A stretch of 64,000 nt of DNA from JBHJHP01 sp042219825 (GCF_042219825.1 NZ_JBHJHQ010000010.1:62001-126000); one strand, 5' to 3'; shown: positions 34,620-44,520, numbered from the stretch's first letter. Numbers and translations are program-made. Notes: generated by a model not told the origin, from the letters alone.

Positions 34620-36947
34620 TTATTCAACAATACCCCAATTCTTATTTGGAATTCTATCCAGGTAAATCTCCAGACGACCACCTTCCTCGAATAACCTATG
34701 CGGGAACCTGAAATTGTTCCATTCCTTTCCTTTGAGTCTGGCTGACTGAATGTAGATGTTATCGGTAGCGTTATTATGTGTAATTATTTCAAACTTATCT
34801 CCAGGATAATAATCCCGATTCAACATAATTTCAATTTTATCGAATATTGGAGATGTAATCTCATATTCTGAATCAACTGAAGCTCCACCGTCTGTCTGAA
34901 ACAAACCGATGGCCATCAGTACACCCAGTGCTCCCATCTGTCCCTGATCCTCATCCCCATTGTACCCGCCATACGGAGTTACATCACCAAATGTCTCACT
35001 TTTAACTGCTCTCACCCATTTCTGGGTCAGCCATGGTGCCCTGCAATAACTAAACAGATGCGCCATCTGACAGGAAGGTTGATTTTCATAATCCACCCAA
35101 CTCTGAGCATGTTTACCATGAGATGCCACAAATCTGTTTGGCTGAGCCTTTTCAAACGAACTTTCAAGAAAATATCTGTAGCTTTTATCCCCACCAAACA
35201 GATTGATTAAACCAGCCATATCATGCGGTACAAAATTTGTGTATATGGCTGCATTGCTTTCGCAAAATCCCACTGTATTAAACCCTTCTCCAACCGGCTT
35301 AAAATTCTCTGTCCAGTCACCACCCAAAGTTTTAGGATGGATCAGCATATCTTTTTTATTCCACAGATTTCTGTAATTCAGGGAACGCTTTTTAAAATTC
35401 ACTTTATCCGAATCCTTCCCAAGCGATTTGGCCAACTGCGACAGGCACCAGTCCTGATACGCATACTCCAGTGTCATTGATGCGCCATCCTGATGATAAC
35501 CGGTTGTTTCGATACCTTCAGGAACATATCCCCTTTTTATATAGAAGTTCATACCTCCGCCTGTAGGATCCGGACCTGACTCATAACCCGCCCTGTCGCG
35601 AATTCCTCCCGGGAATGCATTCTTACGCAATCCCTCATATGCCAGCTTCACGTCATAATTCCGAATACCTTTATTATAGGCTGTTGCAAAAAAAGAAGTT
35701 GCCGGGTCACCAATCATTACATAGGTATAGTTTCCCCCGGATGGGCCACGGGGAATCATCCCTCCATCCTTATACATATTCACCATAGAATTGCAGAATC
35801 CATCCATAATTTCAGGATATGCCATAGACCACAGGATATTCAGATTCCACTGGCTGCCCCACAACGCATCAAAGTTATACTGAGGGAATACAGGCTGATT
35901 ATTTTCATCCAGTCGGATTTGTTTTATTTGCGGTATATCACCAGTCATATCACAGTACTGTCCGTTCACATCGCTTACAATCCGACGTCCCAGAAGTGCA
36001 TGCCACAAGTCGGTATAAAATTTTATGCGCTGATCCTCAGAGCCACCCTCCACACTTATTCCGGACAACATGTTATTCCATTCAATGCGAGCTGCTTTTG
36101 CTGTAGCGTCAAAATCCCAGCCAGGCAGTTCCTCCCGCATATTGTTGCGCGCATTTTCTATACTTGTATAGGATATGGCTACCTTCATCAATACAGGTTT
36201 CCCATCTGCCTTCATCCTTACGAATGCGCCAATGCTTTTACCGCGTATTTCCTTTTCAATGTACAGCAAACTACTATCCCTCCATCCACCAAATTCTATT
36301 ACAGGATGATCCAGTTTAGCCACAAAATACACATATGTTGGTTTTTTACGGCGAACGGTGCCGCTCATCACAGAGAAACCCTCAAGCTCATGTGGGTTTA
36401 TCAGTTTTACATAAGAAGAGTCCACTCCTCCATGTGCAAGAAAAGCTCCTGTGTAAAAACTGATATAAGCACTATCTGTGTCAGGGAAGGTATAGCGGTG
36501 AAAACCGACACGTGTGGTTGATGTCAATTCAGCTTTTATATTATACCTGTCCAGTATCAGCTTATGGTATCCAGGCTCGGCAATTTCAGTATCATGTGAA
36601 AATGGAGATTTTGCTGCCTCCATGCCCATATTTCCATGGAAGGATCCTGTTGTTGGCATAACCGGAATACCTGCCATCTGCCAGGCATGTATATGACTAA
36701 AACACCTTACATATAACGAATCGTACAAATAACCACTTTGCCAACTCCCATTTGTCCAGGTATCCGGACTCAGATTCACCATACCGAACGGCATACTCGC
36801 TGATGAAAAGAAAAACCAACGGCTTTTGTGGGTATCAATAAAAGGATTGACATAATCGACCGGCTGTTTTTTAGTGCAACCGGATACAGTAAGTAATCCT
36901 ATAAATAAAACCAGAATGTTGTTATATCTGACTTTTAGTTTGATCAT
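34620..36947 (-). CDS. GH92-like alpha-mannosidase family lipoprotein, divergent active site
   Basis: A 775-residue protein with a lipoprotein signal (LTVSGCTKK). The N-terminal beta-sandwich opens with VNPFIDT and MPFGMVNLSPDTW and the C-terminal barrel has YNGDEDQGQMGALGVLMAIGLF, matching GH92 layout. In typical GH92 enzymes this last segment reads GNDD.GQMSAWYVF; here it is altered, so mannosidase activity is not certain. Family enzymes cut alpha-linked mannose outside the cell with calcium. The gene follows the S66 peptidase gene by 24 bp at the end of the minus-strand operon. Confidence 0.8.
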   Translation of the reverse strand: MIKLKVRYNNILVLFIGLLTVSGCTKKQPVDYVNPFIDTHKSRWFFFSSASMPFGMVNLSPDTWTNGSWQSGYLYDSLYVRCFSHIHAWQMAGIPVMPTTGSFHGNMGMEAAKSPFSHDTEIAEPGYHKLILDRYNIKAELTSTTRVGFHRYTFPDTDSAYISFYTGAFLAHGGVDSSYVKLINPHELEGFSVMSGTVRRKKPTYVYFVAKLDHPVIEFGGWRDSSLLYIEKEIRGKSIGAFVRMKADGKPVLMKVAISYTSIENARNNMREELPGWDFDATAKAARIEWNNMLSGISVEGGSEDQRIKFYTDLWHALLGRRIVSDVNGQYCDMTGDIPQIKQIRLDENNQPVFPQYNFDALWGSQWNLNILWSMAYPEIMDGFCNSMVNMYKDGGMIPRGPSGGNYTYVMIGDPATSFFATAYNKGIRNYDVKLAYEGLRKNAFPGGIRDRAGYESGPDPTGGGMNFYIKRGYVPEGIETTGYHQDGASMTLEYAYQDWCLSQLAKSLGKDSDKVNFKKRSLNYRNLWNKKDMLIHPKTLGGDWTENFKPVGEGFNTVGFCESNAAIYTNFVPHDMAGLINLFGGDKSYRYFLESSFEKAQPNRFVASHGKHAQSWVDYENQPSCQMAHLFSYCRAPWLTQKWVRAVKSETFGDVTPYGGYNGDEDQGQMGALGVLMAIGLFQTDGGASVDSEYEITSPIFDKIEIMLNRDYYPGDKFEIITHNNATDNIYIQSARLKGKEWNNFRFPHRLFEEGGRLEIYLDRIPNKNWGIVE

Positions 36948-36971
36948 ACCAAAATGAAAGCGTTGACGGAA

Positions 36972-37892
36972 TTAAGTTATGCCAAGAATATTATGCAGGT
37001 TATTTATTCCATTGTCACGCATTAAAAGCATCCTCACCCCAAACGGCAATGGATAATTTGGTTTCTGGTGACCAGCCTGAAAACCAAATACAACCGGAAT
37101 ATCTGAATCTTTTGTGACATCCAGTATAATCTCATGTATGTCTTTTCCAAAAGGTGGATCAGAGTCTTTCATATTGGTAAAAGCACCGACAAGTAATGCA
37201 TTGATACGGTTAAATATGCCTCCCAGTCTAAGATTCTGCAACAAACGATCTGCATGATACAGGTTCTCGTTCAAATCCTCCAAAAACAGGATTTTACCAT
37301 CGTAAAAAGGTTCATAAAGCGTACCTCTTAAACCAGCCATAACAGACAGGTTTCCTCCCACCAGTTCTCCGCTTACCGTAAATTCGTTATGCGTTGATTC
37401 ACCCTTCCAGGAATATTCAATACTGCCCTCAAAAAGTAACTGCCTCAGGTATTCCAGTGATTTATCCTCTCTATCCGTAATCAGCGCTTCAAAATTTTTT
37501 GGCATAGGCCCGTGAATGGTTGCAATACCACTCCGGTTCAGCATGCTATGCAAAACCGAAATATCACTGAAACCAACCACCCATTTCGGGAAATCACTGA
37601 TCTCTGAAATCGAAACCCGATCAATATACTGTACTGCTCCGTAACCACCACGCGCACAAAAAACAGCTTTAATGTCCGGATCATCCATGGCTGATTGCAG
37701 ATCGTTTATACGTTCATCTACTGTGCCGGAGTAAATATGATGTGATCCTGCAGCGTGTTTTCCTGTTCTTACCTCCAATCCCCATTCCGTTAAAAACGAT
37801 TCGGCTAATTCCAGAATATCTTTTTCAATTCGTCCTGAAGGCGATACCAGGGCTACGGCATCACCTTTTTTAAGTCTGTCAGGGATAATCAT
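36972..37892 (-). CDS. LD-carboxypeptidase (S66 family)
   Basis: A 306-residue S66 serine peptidase. The nucleophile sits in GFSDISVLHS near residue 108, with the glutamate in LFLEDLNE near 205 and histidine in GHQKPNYPLPFG near 275 completing the Ser-Glu-His triad. These enzymes trim the last D-residue of peptidoglycan tetrapeptides or cleave microcin-type peptides (MccF). No signal peptide, so cytoplasmic. It overlaps the glycerate kinase stop by 4 bp. Confidence 0.9.
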   Translation of the reverse strand: MIIPDRLKKGDAVALVSPSGRIEKDILELAESFLTEWGLEVRTGKHAAGSHHIYSGTVDERINDLQSAMDDPDIKAVFCARGGYGAVQYIDRVSISEISDFPKWVVGFSDISVLHSMLNRSGIATIHGPMPKNFEALITDREDKSLEYLRQLLFEGSIEYSWKGESTHNEFTVSGELVGGNLSVMAGLRGTLYEPFYDGKILFLEDLNENLYHADRLLQNLRLGGIFNRINALLVGAFTNMKDSDPPFGKDIHEIILDVTKDSDIPVVFGFQAGHQKPNYPLPFGVRMLLMRDNGINNLHNILGIT

Positions 37893-39022
37893 TGTATTGT
37901 TTTTATTAGTCTGAATATGCGTTCTCCCAGACTTTCGAGGAGTTCCGGCGCCCGCCTGATCGAGTCTTCCACACTTCCCCGTCCGTCGCTAATTGTAAAG
38001 ATACCACCAAATCCAAACGAAAACAAATCCCTGTAACCATCTCCCAGCTGACCTGCGATGGCAATAACCGGTTTAGTGTATTTTTGAGCCAGCTTTGTAA
38101 CGCCATATGGTGTCTTCCCGTTTTTTGTCTGTCCGTCCAGTCTTCCTTCTCCGGTGATCACAAAATCAGCCTGTGCAATTTTCTCTTCCAGCTTAACAGT
38201 TTTACTGACCAGATCGAAACCTGGAACCAGCTCTGCGCCGGTAAACAGGTATAATCCTGCGCCTATCCCGCCAGCAGCTCCCCCACCTTCAATATGCAAA
38301 ATATCTGTATCCAAATCATTTTTTACGATGCCGGCAAAATGAGCCAGGTTAGCATCCAGTTGCTGAACCATTTCGGGTGTTGCTCCCTTTTGAGGACCGA
38401 AAACTGCTGATGCACCATTTATCCCTGTCAGTGTATTGGTCACATCGCAAGCCACACTGACTTTTACATTTTTCAATCGCTGATCCAAACCGGATATATC
38501 AATCCTATGCAATTTGGCAAGTTCGCCTCCCCCCTGAGGAAGTTCAACACCTTCCTGATCGAGAAATTTTGCGCCTAATGCTTTTGCCATTCCTGTTCCG
38601 GCATCGTTGGTTGCACTTCCGCCAATGCCCAGTATCATTTCCCTACATCCTTTATCTAAAGCAGCCTTCATCAGCTCACCGGTTCCGAATGTGGTGGTAA
38701 GCATCGGGTTGCGCTCGTTTGCGGTCAACCGTTCAATACCCGAAGCCATAGCCATTTCAACTACCGCCAGTTTGCGCTCTTCGTGCCAACCTATTGCTGC
38801 CATAACCGGGCGCATCAACGGATCATGTACCTTAACAGGGATTTTCTCTACACCCAAAGACAGGCACATGGCATCCAGCGTTCCCTCGCCACCGTCGGCA
38901 ATCGGAATTTCATGAATAAGCGCATCGGGATAAACCTTCCGGATCCCGGCAGCAACACGTTCTGCCACGCCAGCTGATGATAAACAATCTTTAAACGAAT
39001 CGATAGCAATAACGATGTTCAT
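37889..39022 (-). CDS. glxK: Glycerate 2-kinase (GlxK/GarK family)
   Basis: A 377-residue type 2 glycerate kinase: MNIVIAIDSFKDCLSS at the start (chosen over an ATG 24 bp upstream because this is the family start), GIGGSATNDAGTGMAKALG near 120 and VITGEGRLDGQT near 285. It phosphorylates glycerate with ATP, feeding lower glycolysis. It follows the GH13_18 gene and overlaps the S66 gene. In this operon it would recapture the glycerate released by glucosylglycerate phosphorolysis. Confidence 0.93.
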   Translation of the reverse strand: MNIVIAIDSFKDCLSSAGVAERVAAGIRKVYPDALIHEIPIADGGEGTLDAMCLSLGVEKIPVKVHDPLMRPVMAAIGWHEERKLAVVEMAMASGIERLTANERNPMLTTTFGTGELMKAALDKGCREMILGIGGSATNDAGTGMAKALGAKFLDQEGVELPQGGGELAKLHRIDISGLDQRLKNVKVSVACDVTNTLTGINGASAVFGPQKGATPEMVQQLDANLAHFAGIVKNDLDTDILHIEGGGAAGGIGAGLYLFTGAELVPGFDLVSKTVKLEEKIAQADFVITGEGRLDGQTKNGKTPYGVTKLAQKYTKPVIAIAGQLGDGYRDLFSFGFGGIFTISDGRGSVEDSIRRAPELLESLGERIFRLIKTIQ

Positions 39023-39033
39023 GGTTATTCGTT

Positions 39034-40716
39034 TTATACCAGCCAAACCGTCTGGTAAGGTTTTAGTACAATCTCCTGTGATCCTATGGACTGGCGGCTC
39101 AGCAGATCGTACTTATAATGCTGAATATCTTTTACAGCGACTATTCTGCGTTCTCCGGGTGTAATGTTTGAAATGCACAAAATATGCTGTCCTGTTTCTG
39201 TGTTAGAACGAATGAAGGCGAAAAATGACATGCCAATATCAAGGATTTCCTGTCCTGCATCCGGATGGAAAGCCGTCTGTTCTTTTCTGAGTTTAATAAA
39301 ATGCTGTAACGATCCAAAAACACCAGCCTGATATGATCTGCCTGAAATCAATGATTCAATTTCATATAACCAGTATTTTCTGCGGTTAATGGCCCGGTTT
39401 TTAATCTGCATGGCAGCTGCATTGTAGTCGTTCGGTGTTCCAAACATGGAGTGAATATAAAAAGCCGGCACACCTTTCAGGCTCATCATAATCAGCTGAG
39501 AACAGAGGAAACGGTCCACCTGGAAATTATCCGGTTTATTGCCGATACCTTTCATGGCATCAAAATAAGTAATATTGATCTCATATGGCTCTTCAGTTCC
39601 ATCCGATCGTCTTCTGTTAGAGATCAGCGCACCAAAATTGATCATATTATCTACCATGCCATTGATCTCCGCACGGCTCACCAGACCTTCCAGCGGACGA
39701 ACACCGATGCCATCGTGTGATGCCGTGAAGTTGAACCATGTGCGGTTTTCACCCGGATCTGACAATGATGAGGCCCAACGGGTTAGCGCACCTGCATTGC
39801 CCATATTCATGGTAAACAACAGTAGTGGAGGTAGCGGAAACTGATAGACCATGTGTGCTTCATCACCCCGCCCGAAGTAGCTGATATTTTCCAGATGCGG
39901 CACATTGGTCTCCGTGATCAGAATCACATCCGGTGCACAGTAATCGATAACCTGACGCAGCAACTTAATGATCTCATGCGTCTCGAATAAATGCACACAC
40001 GGCGTTCCACTGGATTTCCAGATAAACGCAATGGCATCAAGCCGGATCACCCTGGCACCGTTTTTAATGTACCAAAGCACAATTTTTACAACTTCCAGCA
40101 ACAACATCGGATTATGATAATTCAAATCCACCTGATCTGCGCTGAAGGTCGTCCAGGCTCTTTTTACACCGTTTACCGACTGGTAGTTTGTAACAAGCGG
40201 AGTACTTCTGGGTCTTACAACAAGCCGGCTGTTAAAATCCTCCTCCGGCACAAAAAAATAGTCTTTTCCCGGTGCCTCTCCCATCAGAAATTGCCTGAAC
40301 CAATCACTCTGACTGCTGGCATGGTTCACCACCAGATCGGCCATGAGTCTGAAATCGTTACTGATCTTTTGTATATCTGACCAGTCACCAAGCTCCGGGT
40401 TCACTTTGTAGAAATCCTTTACTGCAAAACCGTCGTCGCTGCTGTAAGGGAAAAAAGGTAAGATATGAACCGTAGAAAATATATTTTTAAAATGCCTGAC
40501 AAGAAAATAATGCAGGGTTTTAAGTGGTATCTCTTCTTCCTTCAGAAACGTATCACCATAGGTTATCAGAAAAATGTCCTTTTCATTCCACAACTCATTC
40601 CGTTCCCTGTCAATCCGGGTCTGATCAATGAGATCCTCAAATAATTTAAAATAATTGTCGTCCACAGCCGCCCCGTACACTGCGTACAGATGCGCCTTCA
40701 TCTCCTCCATCAACAT
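39034..40716 (-). CDS. GH13_18 phosphorylase, likely glucosylglycerate phosphorylase
   Basis: A 560-residue GH13 protein of subfamily 18 type. Nucleophile Asp227 (RLDAIAF), acid Glu269 (TETNVP) and Asp in ASHDGIGVR; HILPFFPYSSDDGFAVKDF matches sucrose phosphorylase-like enzymes. Subfamily 18 includes sucrose, sucrose-6-phosphate and glucosylglycerate phosphorylases. The neighbours, a GT81 synthase and a glycerate kinase, favour glucosylglycerate: substrate plus phosphate gives glucose 1-phosphate plus glycerate. Sucrose phosphorylase remains possible on sequence alone. The first ATG of three closely spaced candidates is used. Confidence 0.8.
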   Translation of the reverse strand: MLMEEMKAHLYAVYGAAVDDNYFKLFEDLIDQTRIDRERNELWNEKDIFLITYGDTFLKEEEIPLKTLHYFLVRHFKNIFSTVHILPFFPYSSDDGFAVKDFYKVNPELGDWSDIQKISNDFRLMADLVVNHASSQSDWFRQFLMGEAPGKDYFFVPEEDFNSRLVVRPRSTPLVTNYQSVNGVKRAWTTFSADQVDLNYHNPMLLLEVVKIVLWYIKNGARVIRLDAIAFIWKSSGTPCVHLFETHEIIKLLRQVIDYCAPDVILITETNVPHLENISYFGRGDEAHMVYQFPLPPLLLFTMNMGNAGALTRWASSLSDPGENRTWFNFTASHDGIGVRPLEGLVSRAEINGMVDNMINFGALISNRRRSDGTEEPYEINITYFDAMKGIGNKPDNFQVDRFLCSQLIMMSLKGVPAFYIHSMFGTPNDYNAAAMQIKNRAINRRKYWLYEIESLISGRSYQAGVFGSLQHFIKLRKEQTAFHPDAGQEILDIGMSFFAFIRSNTETGQHILCISNITPGERRIVAVKDIQHYKYDLLSRQSIGSQEIVLKPYQTVWLV

Positions 40717-40726
40717 ATTATTTCTC

Positions 40727-41938
40727 TTAAGCGTTATCTTCCTCTACCGCATCGTAAAACATATCTGAAAATTCCGGTATCGCACTGATTACCCGCTTCC
40801 ATGAAGGGATATAAGGAACCAGATCAGGATAATCGAGAAACTCAATACCGGCACGGTAAATATTTTGTGCAAACAAGTCAACCGTCTGTTCTTCGGCGTC
40901 ACGATCGATGGACAATCCGTTAATGACCGCATCGGCAGTATACCGTTCTACAAAATCGATGGCGATACGTGTATAGGTCGCTTTTATGGAACGGAACGTC
41001 CCTTTAGTGAAAATGCGGCCGTTAATAGCCATTTTCACGAACAGATTACGTGCAATATCAAAACTCATTTTTGAAAGACCACTGTTCGGGTTATCCTGTG
41101 ATACAGGCTGATGTTTGTGATCATATGAGTCTGCAATCTCAACCTGGCAGATCCTGTTAAATGAGTTATTGCGCTGAACCTCTGATAAAATACCAACTTC
41201 CAGTCCCCAGTCGAACGGAATACGAACCGTTTTCATAACGTCTGCACGCATGGAGAATTCACCTGAAAGAATGTAACGAAAACTATCCATAAATTCCAGA
41301 TACTCATCATCGGGAAAGAACTTTTTCAGGGTCCGGATCAGTGGTGTAACCAGTAAACGCGTAGCTCTGCCGTTTATCTTTTCGTCATCAGCCCTGAAAT
41401 AATACCCTTTACAGAATTTGTAATTAAATGTCGGATCGGCTACCGGATAATACAAACGGGCCACCATGTCGCGCCCATAAGTAATGATATCAGCATCATG
41501 CAATGCTACAGCTTCCGATTTTCCTGAAGCTATCATATACCCAAAGCAGAACCAAACATTCTGGCCCTTTCCGGCATCACCATAATGAATTTTTTTACTG
41601 ATCAGCATTTTACGCAATTCCTGCAACCTCGGACCATGATTCCACAGGATACGGTGATGCTGAGGCAGTACACTGAAATATTCTTTCGCATGTTCAAACT
41701 GCTTTTTATCTGCAGCATCCAAACCAATCACAATTTCCGAGATATACGGTATATCTTTCAGTGTATCCACAATCTTAGCCAGTGCAGGTTTTTCCAGTTC
41801 CGAATAAAGAGCCGGAATAATAAGGCCCATGGGACGGCGTTTTGCAAATTTCACCAGTCGTTTTTCCAGTTCTTCAACCGGTGTTTTTCTGAAATTGTGC
41901 AGGGTTGTTACATAACCGTCCTGATAAAAATCGCCCAT
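40727..41938 (-). CDS. gpgS: Glucosyl-3-phosphoglycerate synthase (GT81)
   Basis: A 403-residue GT-A glycosyltransferase. GLIIPALYSELEK at the start and the acceptor/donor loop GKGQNVWF and metal-binding LHDADIITYG fit GpgS; the later FCKGYYFR and SGEFSMRADVM segments match the mid-region of the same family. It joins glucose from an NDP-glucose to 3-phosphoglycerate. It lies 10 bp before the GH13_18 gene and 11 bp after a HAD phosphatase gene, the layout expected for glucosylglycerate synthesis. It does not resemble the GT55 mannosyl enzyme MpgS. Confidence 0.85.
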   Translation of the reverse strand: MGDFYQDGYVTTLHNFRKTPVEELEKRLVKFAKRRPMGLIIPALYSELEKPALAKIVDTLKDIPYISEIVIGLDAADKKQFEHAKEYFSVLPQHHRILWNHGPRLQELRKMLISKKIHYGDAGKGQNVWFCFGYMIASGKSEAVALHDADIITYGRDMVARLYYPVADPTFNYKFCKGYYFRADDEKINGRATRLLVTPLIRTLKKFFPDDEYLEFMDSFRYILSGEFSMRADVMKTVRIPFDWGLEVGILSEVQRNNSFNRICQVEIADSYDHKHQPVSQDNPNSGLSKMSFDIARNLFVKMAINGRIFTKGTFRSIKATYTRIAIDFVERYTADAVINGLSIDRDAEEQTVDLFAQNIYRAGIEFLDYPDLVPYIPSWKRVISAIPEFSDMFYDAVEEDNA

Positions 41939-41949
41939 AACGTAAAATT

Positions 41950-42855
41950 TTAAATTATTTCGAGTAATTGAGTTAACGATGTGATAATATGATCCGGTTT
42001 GGTCAGTGATGCCTGGGGATGATCTTCACGCAAACGGTAAGCCCGTTGATCGCCTGCATAAAACACAGTTTTAAACCCCACCTCGTTGGCCGGCCAGATA
42101 TCTTTCAGCATGTCGTTGCCCACGTATAATATTTCTGAAGGTTTGATACCCTGTTCTTCCATTCCGGGAAATAGTGCTTTATATATGGCTGTATCAGGCT
42201 TTCCTTTCAGAAGCTTATACGAAAACACCGATAATTCCTCATCAAACTTATCGAGAAAAGGCTTCCCTTCTATCTTGTGGTACAAAAAATAATTCATGAT
42301 GACCGGCGTATAAAACTGTGCATTGGAAACGATTCCCATTTTATAACCTTTCTTCCTTATTCCTTCCAACGCTTCCTTTAATCCCGGCATTGGCCACACT
42401 TTATTGCTTTTCAATTCGAACACAAATATAAACGCGCGCAAATCGTAGGTATCATTAAGTTTTATTAGGCCAATCTGATCCGCATCAGCGAGTACATCCG
42501 TCCATACTTTTTCAATATCAACCTCAGGGAAAGGAATACCTTTTTTACGGCTTCTCTCTTTGTGAACCTTAACCATGAGTTCGTAAATATCGTGCATGTA
42601 GATCAGTGCCTCATCCTCGTTGGTAGTGATTTCAATTCCTGCTGCAATACAGGCGTCCTTATACATATCGGCCGAATATTCAGCCTGCATCACATCACCG
42701 GATGCAGACATGATCAGAGTCCCGTAAATATCAAATACCACGGCCTTTATTCCCTCCTCCTTTGAATAGGACGGCTCAGCACCGGTAGGACGTAGTTCAA
42801 GAGGTTCAATACGTTCCAGCCAGGATTCAATCTTCTCCAAATACGGTTCTGTCAT
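41950..42855 (-). CDS. HAD-family phosphatase (glucosyl-3-phosphoglycerate phosphatase candidate)
   Basis: A 301-residue haloacid-dehalogenase hydrolase. Motif I VFDIYGTLI near residue 38 (Tyr in place of the usual Asp+2, which may affect activity), a helical cap, then motifs III and IV toward the C-terminus (ILYVGNDMLKDIWPANEVG). It would remove the phosphate from glucosyl-3-phosphoglycerate. I use the ATG at 42855 over a TTG 39 bp upstream, because a promoter-like element ends only about 3 bp before that TTG. The exact substrate is inferred from the operon. Confidence 0.65.
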   Translation of the reverse strand: MTEPYLEKIESWLERIEPLELRPTGAEPSYSKEEGIKAVVFDIYGTLIMSASGDVMQAEYSADMYKDACIAAGIEITTNEDEALIYMHDIYELMVKVHKERSRKKGIPFPEVDIEKVWTDVLADADQIGLIKLNDTYDLRAFIFVFELKSNKVWPMPGLKEALEGIRKKGYKMGIVSNAQFYTPVIMNYFLYHKIEGKPFLDKFDEELSVFSYKLLKGKPDTAIYKALFPGMEEQGIKPSEILYVGNDMLKDIWPANEVGFKTVFYAGDQRAYRLREDHPQASLTKPDHIITSLTQLLEII

Positions 42856-42896
42856 GTTTATGCTTTTAAAATTTTTGTTCCAATAAAGAAACAAGC

Positions 42897-42928
42897 TAAA
42901 AATAACAAATGTTCTCCAATTGGCAAAA
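42897..42928 (-). promoter_or_regulatory. Promoter of the glucosylglycerate operon
   Basis: On the minus strand TTTTG (plus 42924-42928), 19-bp spacer, then TATTTTTA (plus 42897-42904; consensus TAnnTTTG with the final G replaced by A). Drives the gpgP-gpgS-GH13_18-glxK-S66-GH92 gene set. Confidence 0.55.
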
Positions 42929-43010
42929 CTAAGTTTTCAATATGACAGAATTATTGATGTTTTACTTCAATTATGTTAATATTATTGCGACTTTATTTTT
43001 AAGAAGTTAG

Positions 43011-44213
43011 TTATTCCTGTTTAGTATGGTATTTCTGTTCATAAAAGAATTTGTACTGCTGATATTTCCCGTTTGAAAAATTCCAGCGGATACTTTCAGG
43101 AAAACCATTTGAATTCGGAGTAAACATTATTTCAGCATCCGGACCTTCTTCGCTTTTGAAAATTCCGGTTTTCAACCATCCCGCTTCATCAACCTTAAAG
43201 ATTACATTGCCAGTTAACCAGCCATCAAAATTTCTCAAATAAGCTTTGGTCAGCATACCATCAGAATCATACAGGTAAGCTTCATATGCTATAAGGGAAT
43301 CTCTGTCATAACAATTCCGCATTATCAGATGATTATCCTCATCATATTCGTAAGTGAACCTTAAAGTCTTTCCTGTTGCATATTGCCGGGTAGATGCAAC
43401 CAGTTTTTTGTCAGCATCATATGTGTAATTTGTGATCGTTTTAAGGCCATCGCTTCGCGTAAATACCTTTTCCTCCAGCAATCCATCGCTGTAAAAATAT
43501 TCGGATGGTCCTCCGGTTTCGTTGTTGTACGTATAGTCTTCCCTTATTATTTTATCTGGTGATCCGGATAAAAACGGACTGGCATAATAATATACAGGGC
43601 GGTTCTTATTTTCGTAACTATACGTAAATGTCTGACTCCATTTCCCGTTAAAATCCCAAATCTCGCAGATCAGATTTCCTGCTTTATCGTAGGAATAGCT
43701 TATCGTTCCAATCTCTTCGTCACTACGGGATATATTAGCTTTTTGTCGCTTGCCATTTACATAAATATAGGTAACATCACATTTTAACCAGCCCTTATAA
43801 TTTTTATAACCGGCACTCTGCAGTATTGTATCATCATATGTGTATTCTGCTGATCCGGTTTTTCCATCAGAGCGGGTGAATAGCTCAAACATCTTATTTC
43901 CTGATTCATCGTAAGAGAATTTTTCAAATGAGGTAAGATTATCGGAAAAATCCCTGAACGCAGAAACAAGGTTCCCGTTGTTATCGTACTCATAATAATT
44001 TACGGAATAACGCGAACTGTCATCCAGAGTCCAGAAAGCCTTATACATAGTACCCTTATGGTTGTAAAGAAATACAGTATGAGCAAATTCACCTGAACTG
44101 TTTTCGTAGTTCTGACGAACAATACGGTAATCCGGCGCTGCATCGCCAAACGGCTGAGCAACTAAAATGGTATGCAAAAACACAAATGCAATTGAAGGAA
44201 TAATGGTTTTCAT
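43011..44213 (-). CDS. Secreted YD-repeat-like protein
   Basis: A 400-residue protein with a signal peptide (ending VAQPFG) and about a dozen 20-25 residue repeats of the form YxYDxxGNLI/xxYxxxDG (for example NYYEYDNNGNLVS and YSYDKAGNLICE), as in RHS/YD shells but much shorter. No toxin or sorting domain is seen. Probably a periplasmic or surface sugar-binding beta protein. It is monocistronic. Function unknown. Downstream and upstream gaps (42929-43010, 44214-44520) show no gene. Confidence 0.7.
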   Translation of the reverse strand: MKTIIPSIAFVFLHTILVAQPFGDAAPDYRIVRQNYENSSGEFAHTVFLYNHKGTMYKAFWTLDDSSRYSVNYYEYDNNGNLVSAFRDFSDNLTSFEKFSYDESGNKMFELFTRSDGKTGSAEYTYDDTILQSAGYKNYKGWLKCDVTYIYVNGKRQKANISRSDEEIGTISYSYDKAGNLICEIWDFNGKWSQTFTYSYENKNRPVYYYASPFLSGSPDKIIREDYTYNNETGGPSEYFYSDGLLEEKVFTRSDGLKTITNYTYDADKKLVASTRQYATGKTLRFTYEYDEDNHLIMRNCYDRDSLIAYEAYLYDSDGMLTKAYLRNFDGWLTGNVIFKVDEAGWLKTGIFKSEEGPDAEIMFTPNSNGFPESIRWNFSNGKYQQYKFFYEQKYHTKQE

Positions 44214-44520
44214 AATAATGTTTTAAATTCATACGTTAACACAAAATCAGATCATATTCTTTTAAAACATTGAACGGGAAGGATGATAACAAAGATAATA
44301 AATTATTGAGTCCTATGCGTATGCTCAAAAGTAAGATATTAAGAAAAGGACTAAAATATAACAGGGGTATATTTGCAGAAAAGAATTTCTTATACTTTTT
44401 GCATTGAAAATGCCATGGCCTGGAATTTAGATGTATCCTAAACCTCAATAAATATTTTACGTATTTCGACTTATCACCAGAAGCCGACAACAACGCCCAT
44501 TCATACATCAACTTTTGTGC

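Noticed and set aside
34620..36947. Opposite-strand ORFs of up to 200 codons inside the GH92 gene
   Set aside because: They are shadows of the coding strand in other frames with no domains, promoters or ribosome-site patterns.
40727..41938. Mannosyl-3-phosphoglycerate synthase (GT55)
   Set aside because: Motifs and overall pattern fit GT81 GpgS; it does not look like the known archaeal MpgS.
44236..44511. 91-codon minus ORF upstream of the YD-repeat protein
   Set aside because: Hydrophobic but no recognisable pattern, lies in non-coding composition, and no plausible promoter or partner.
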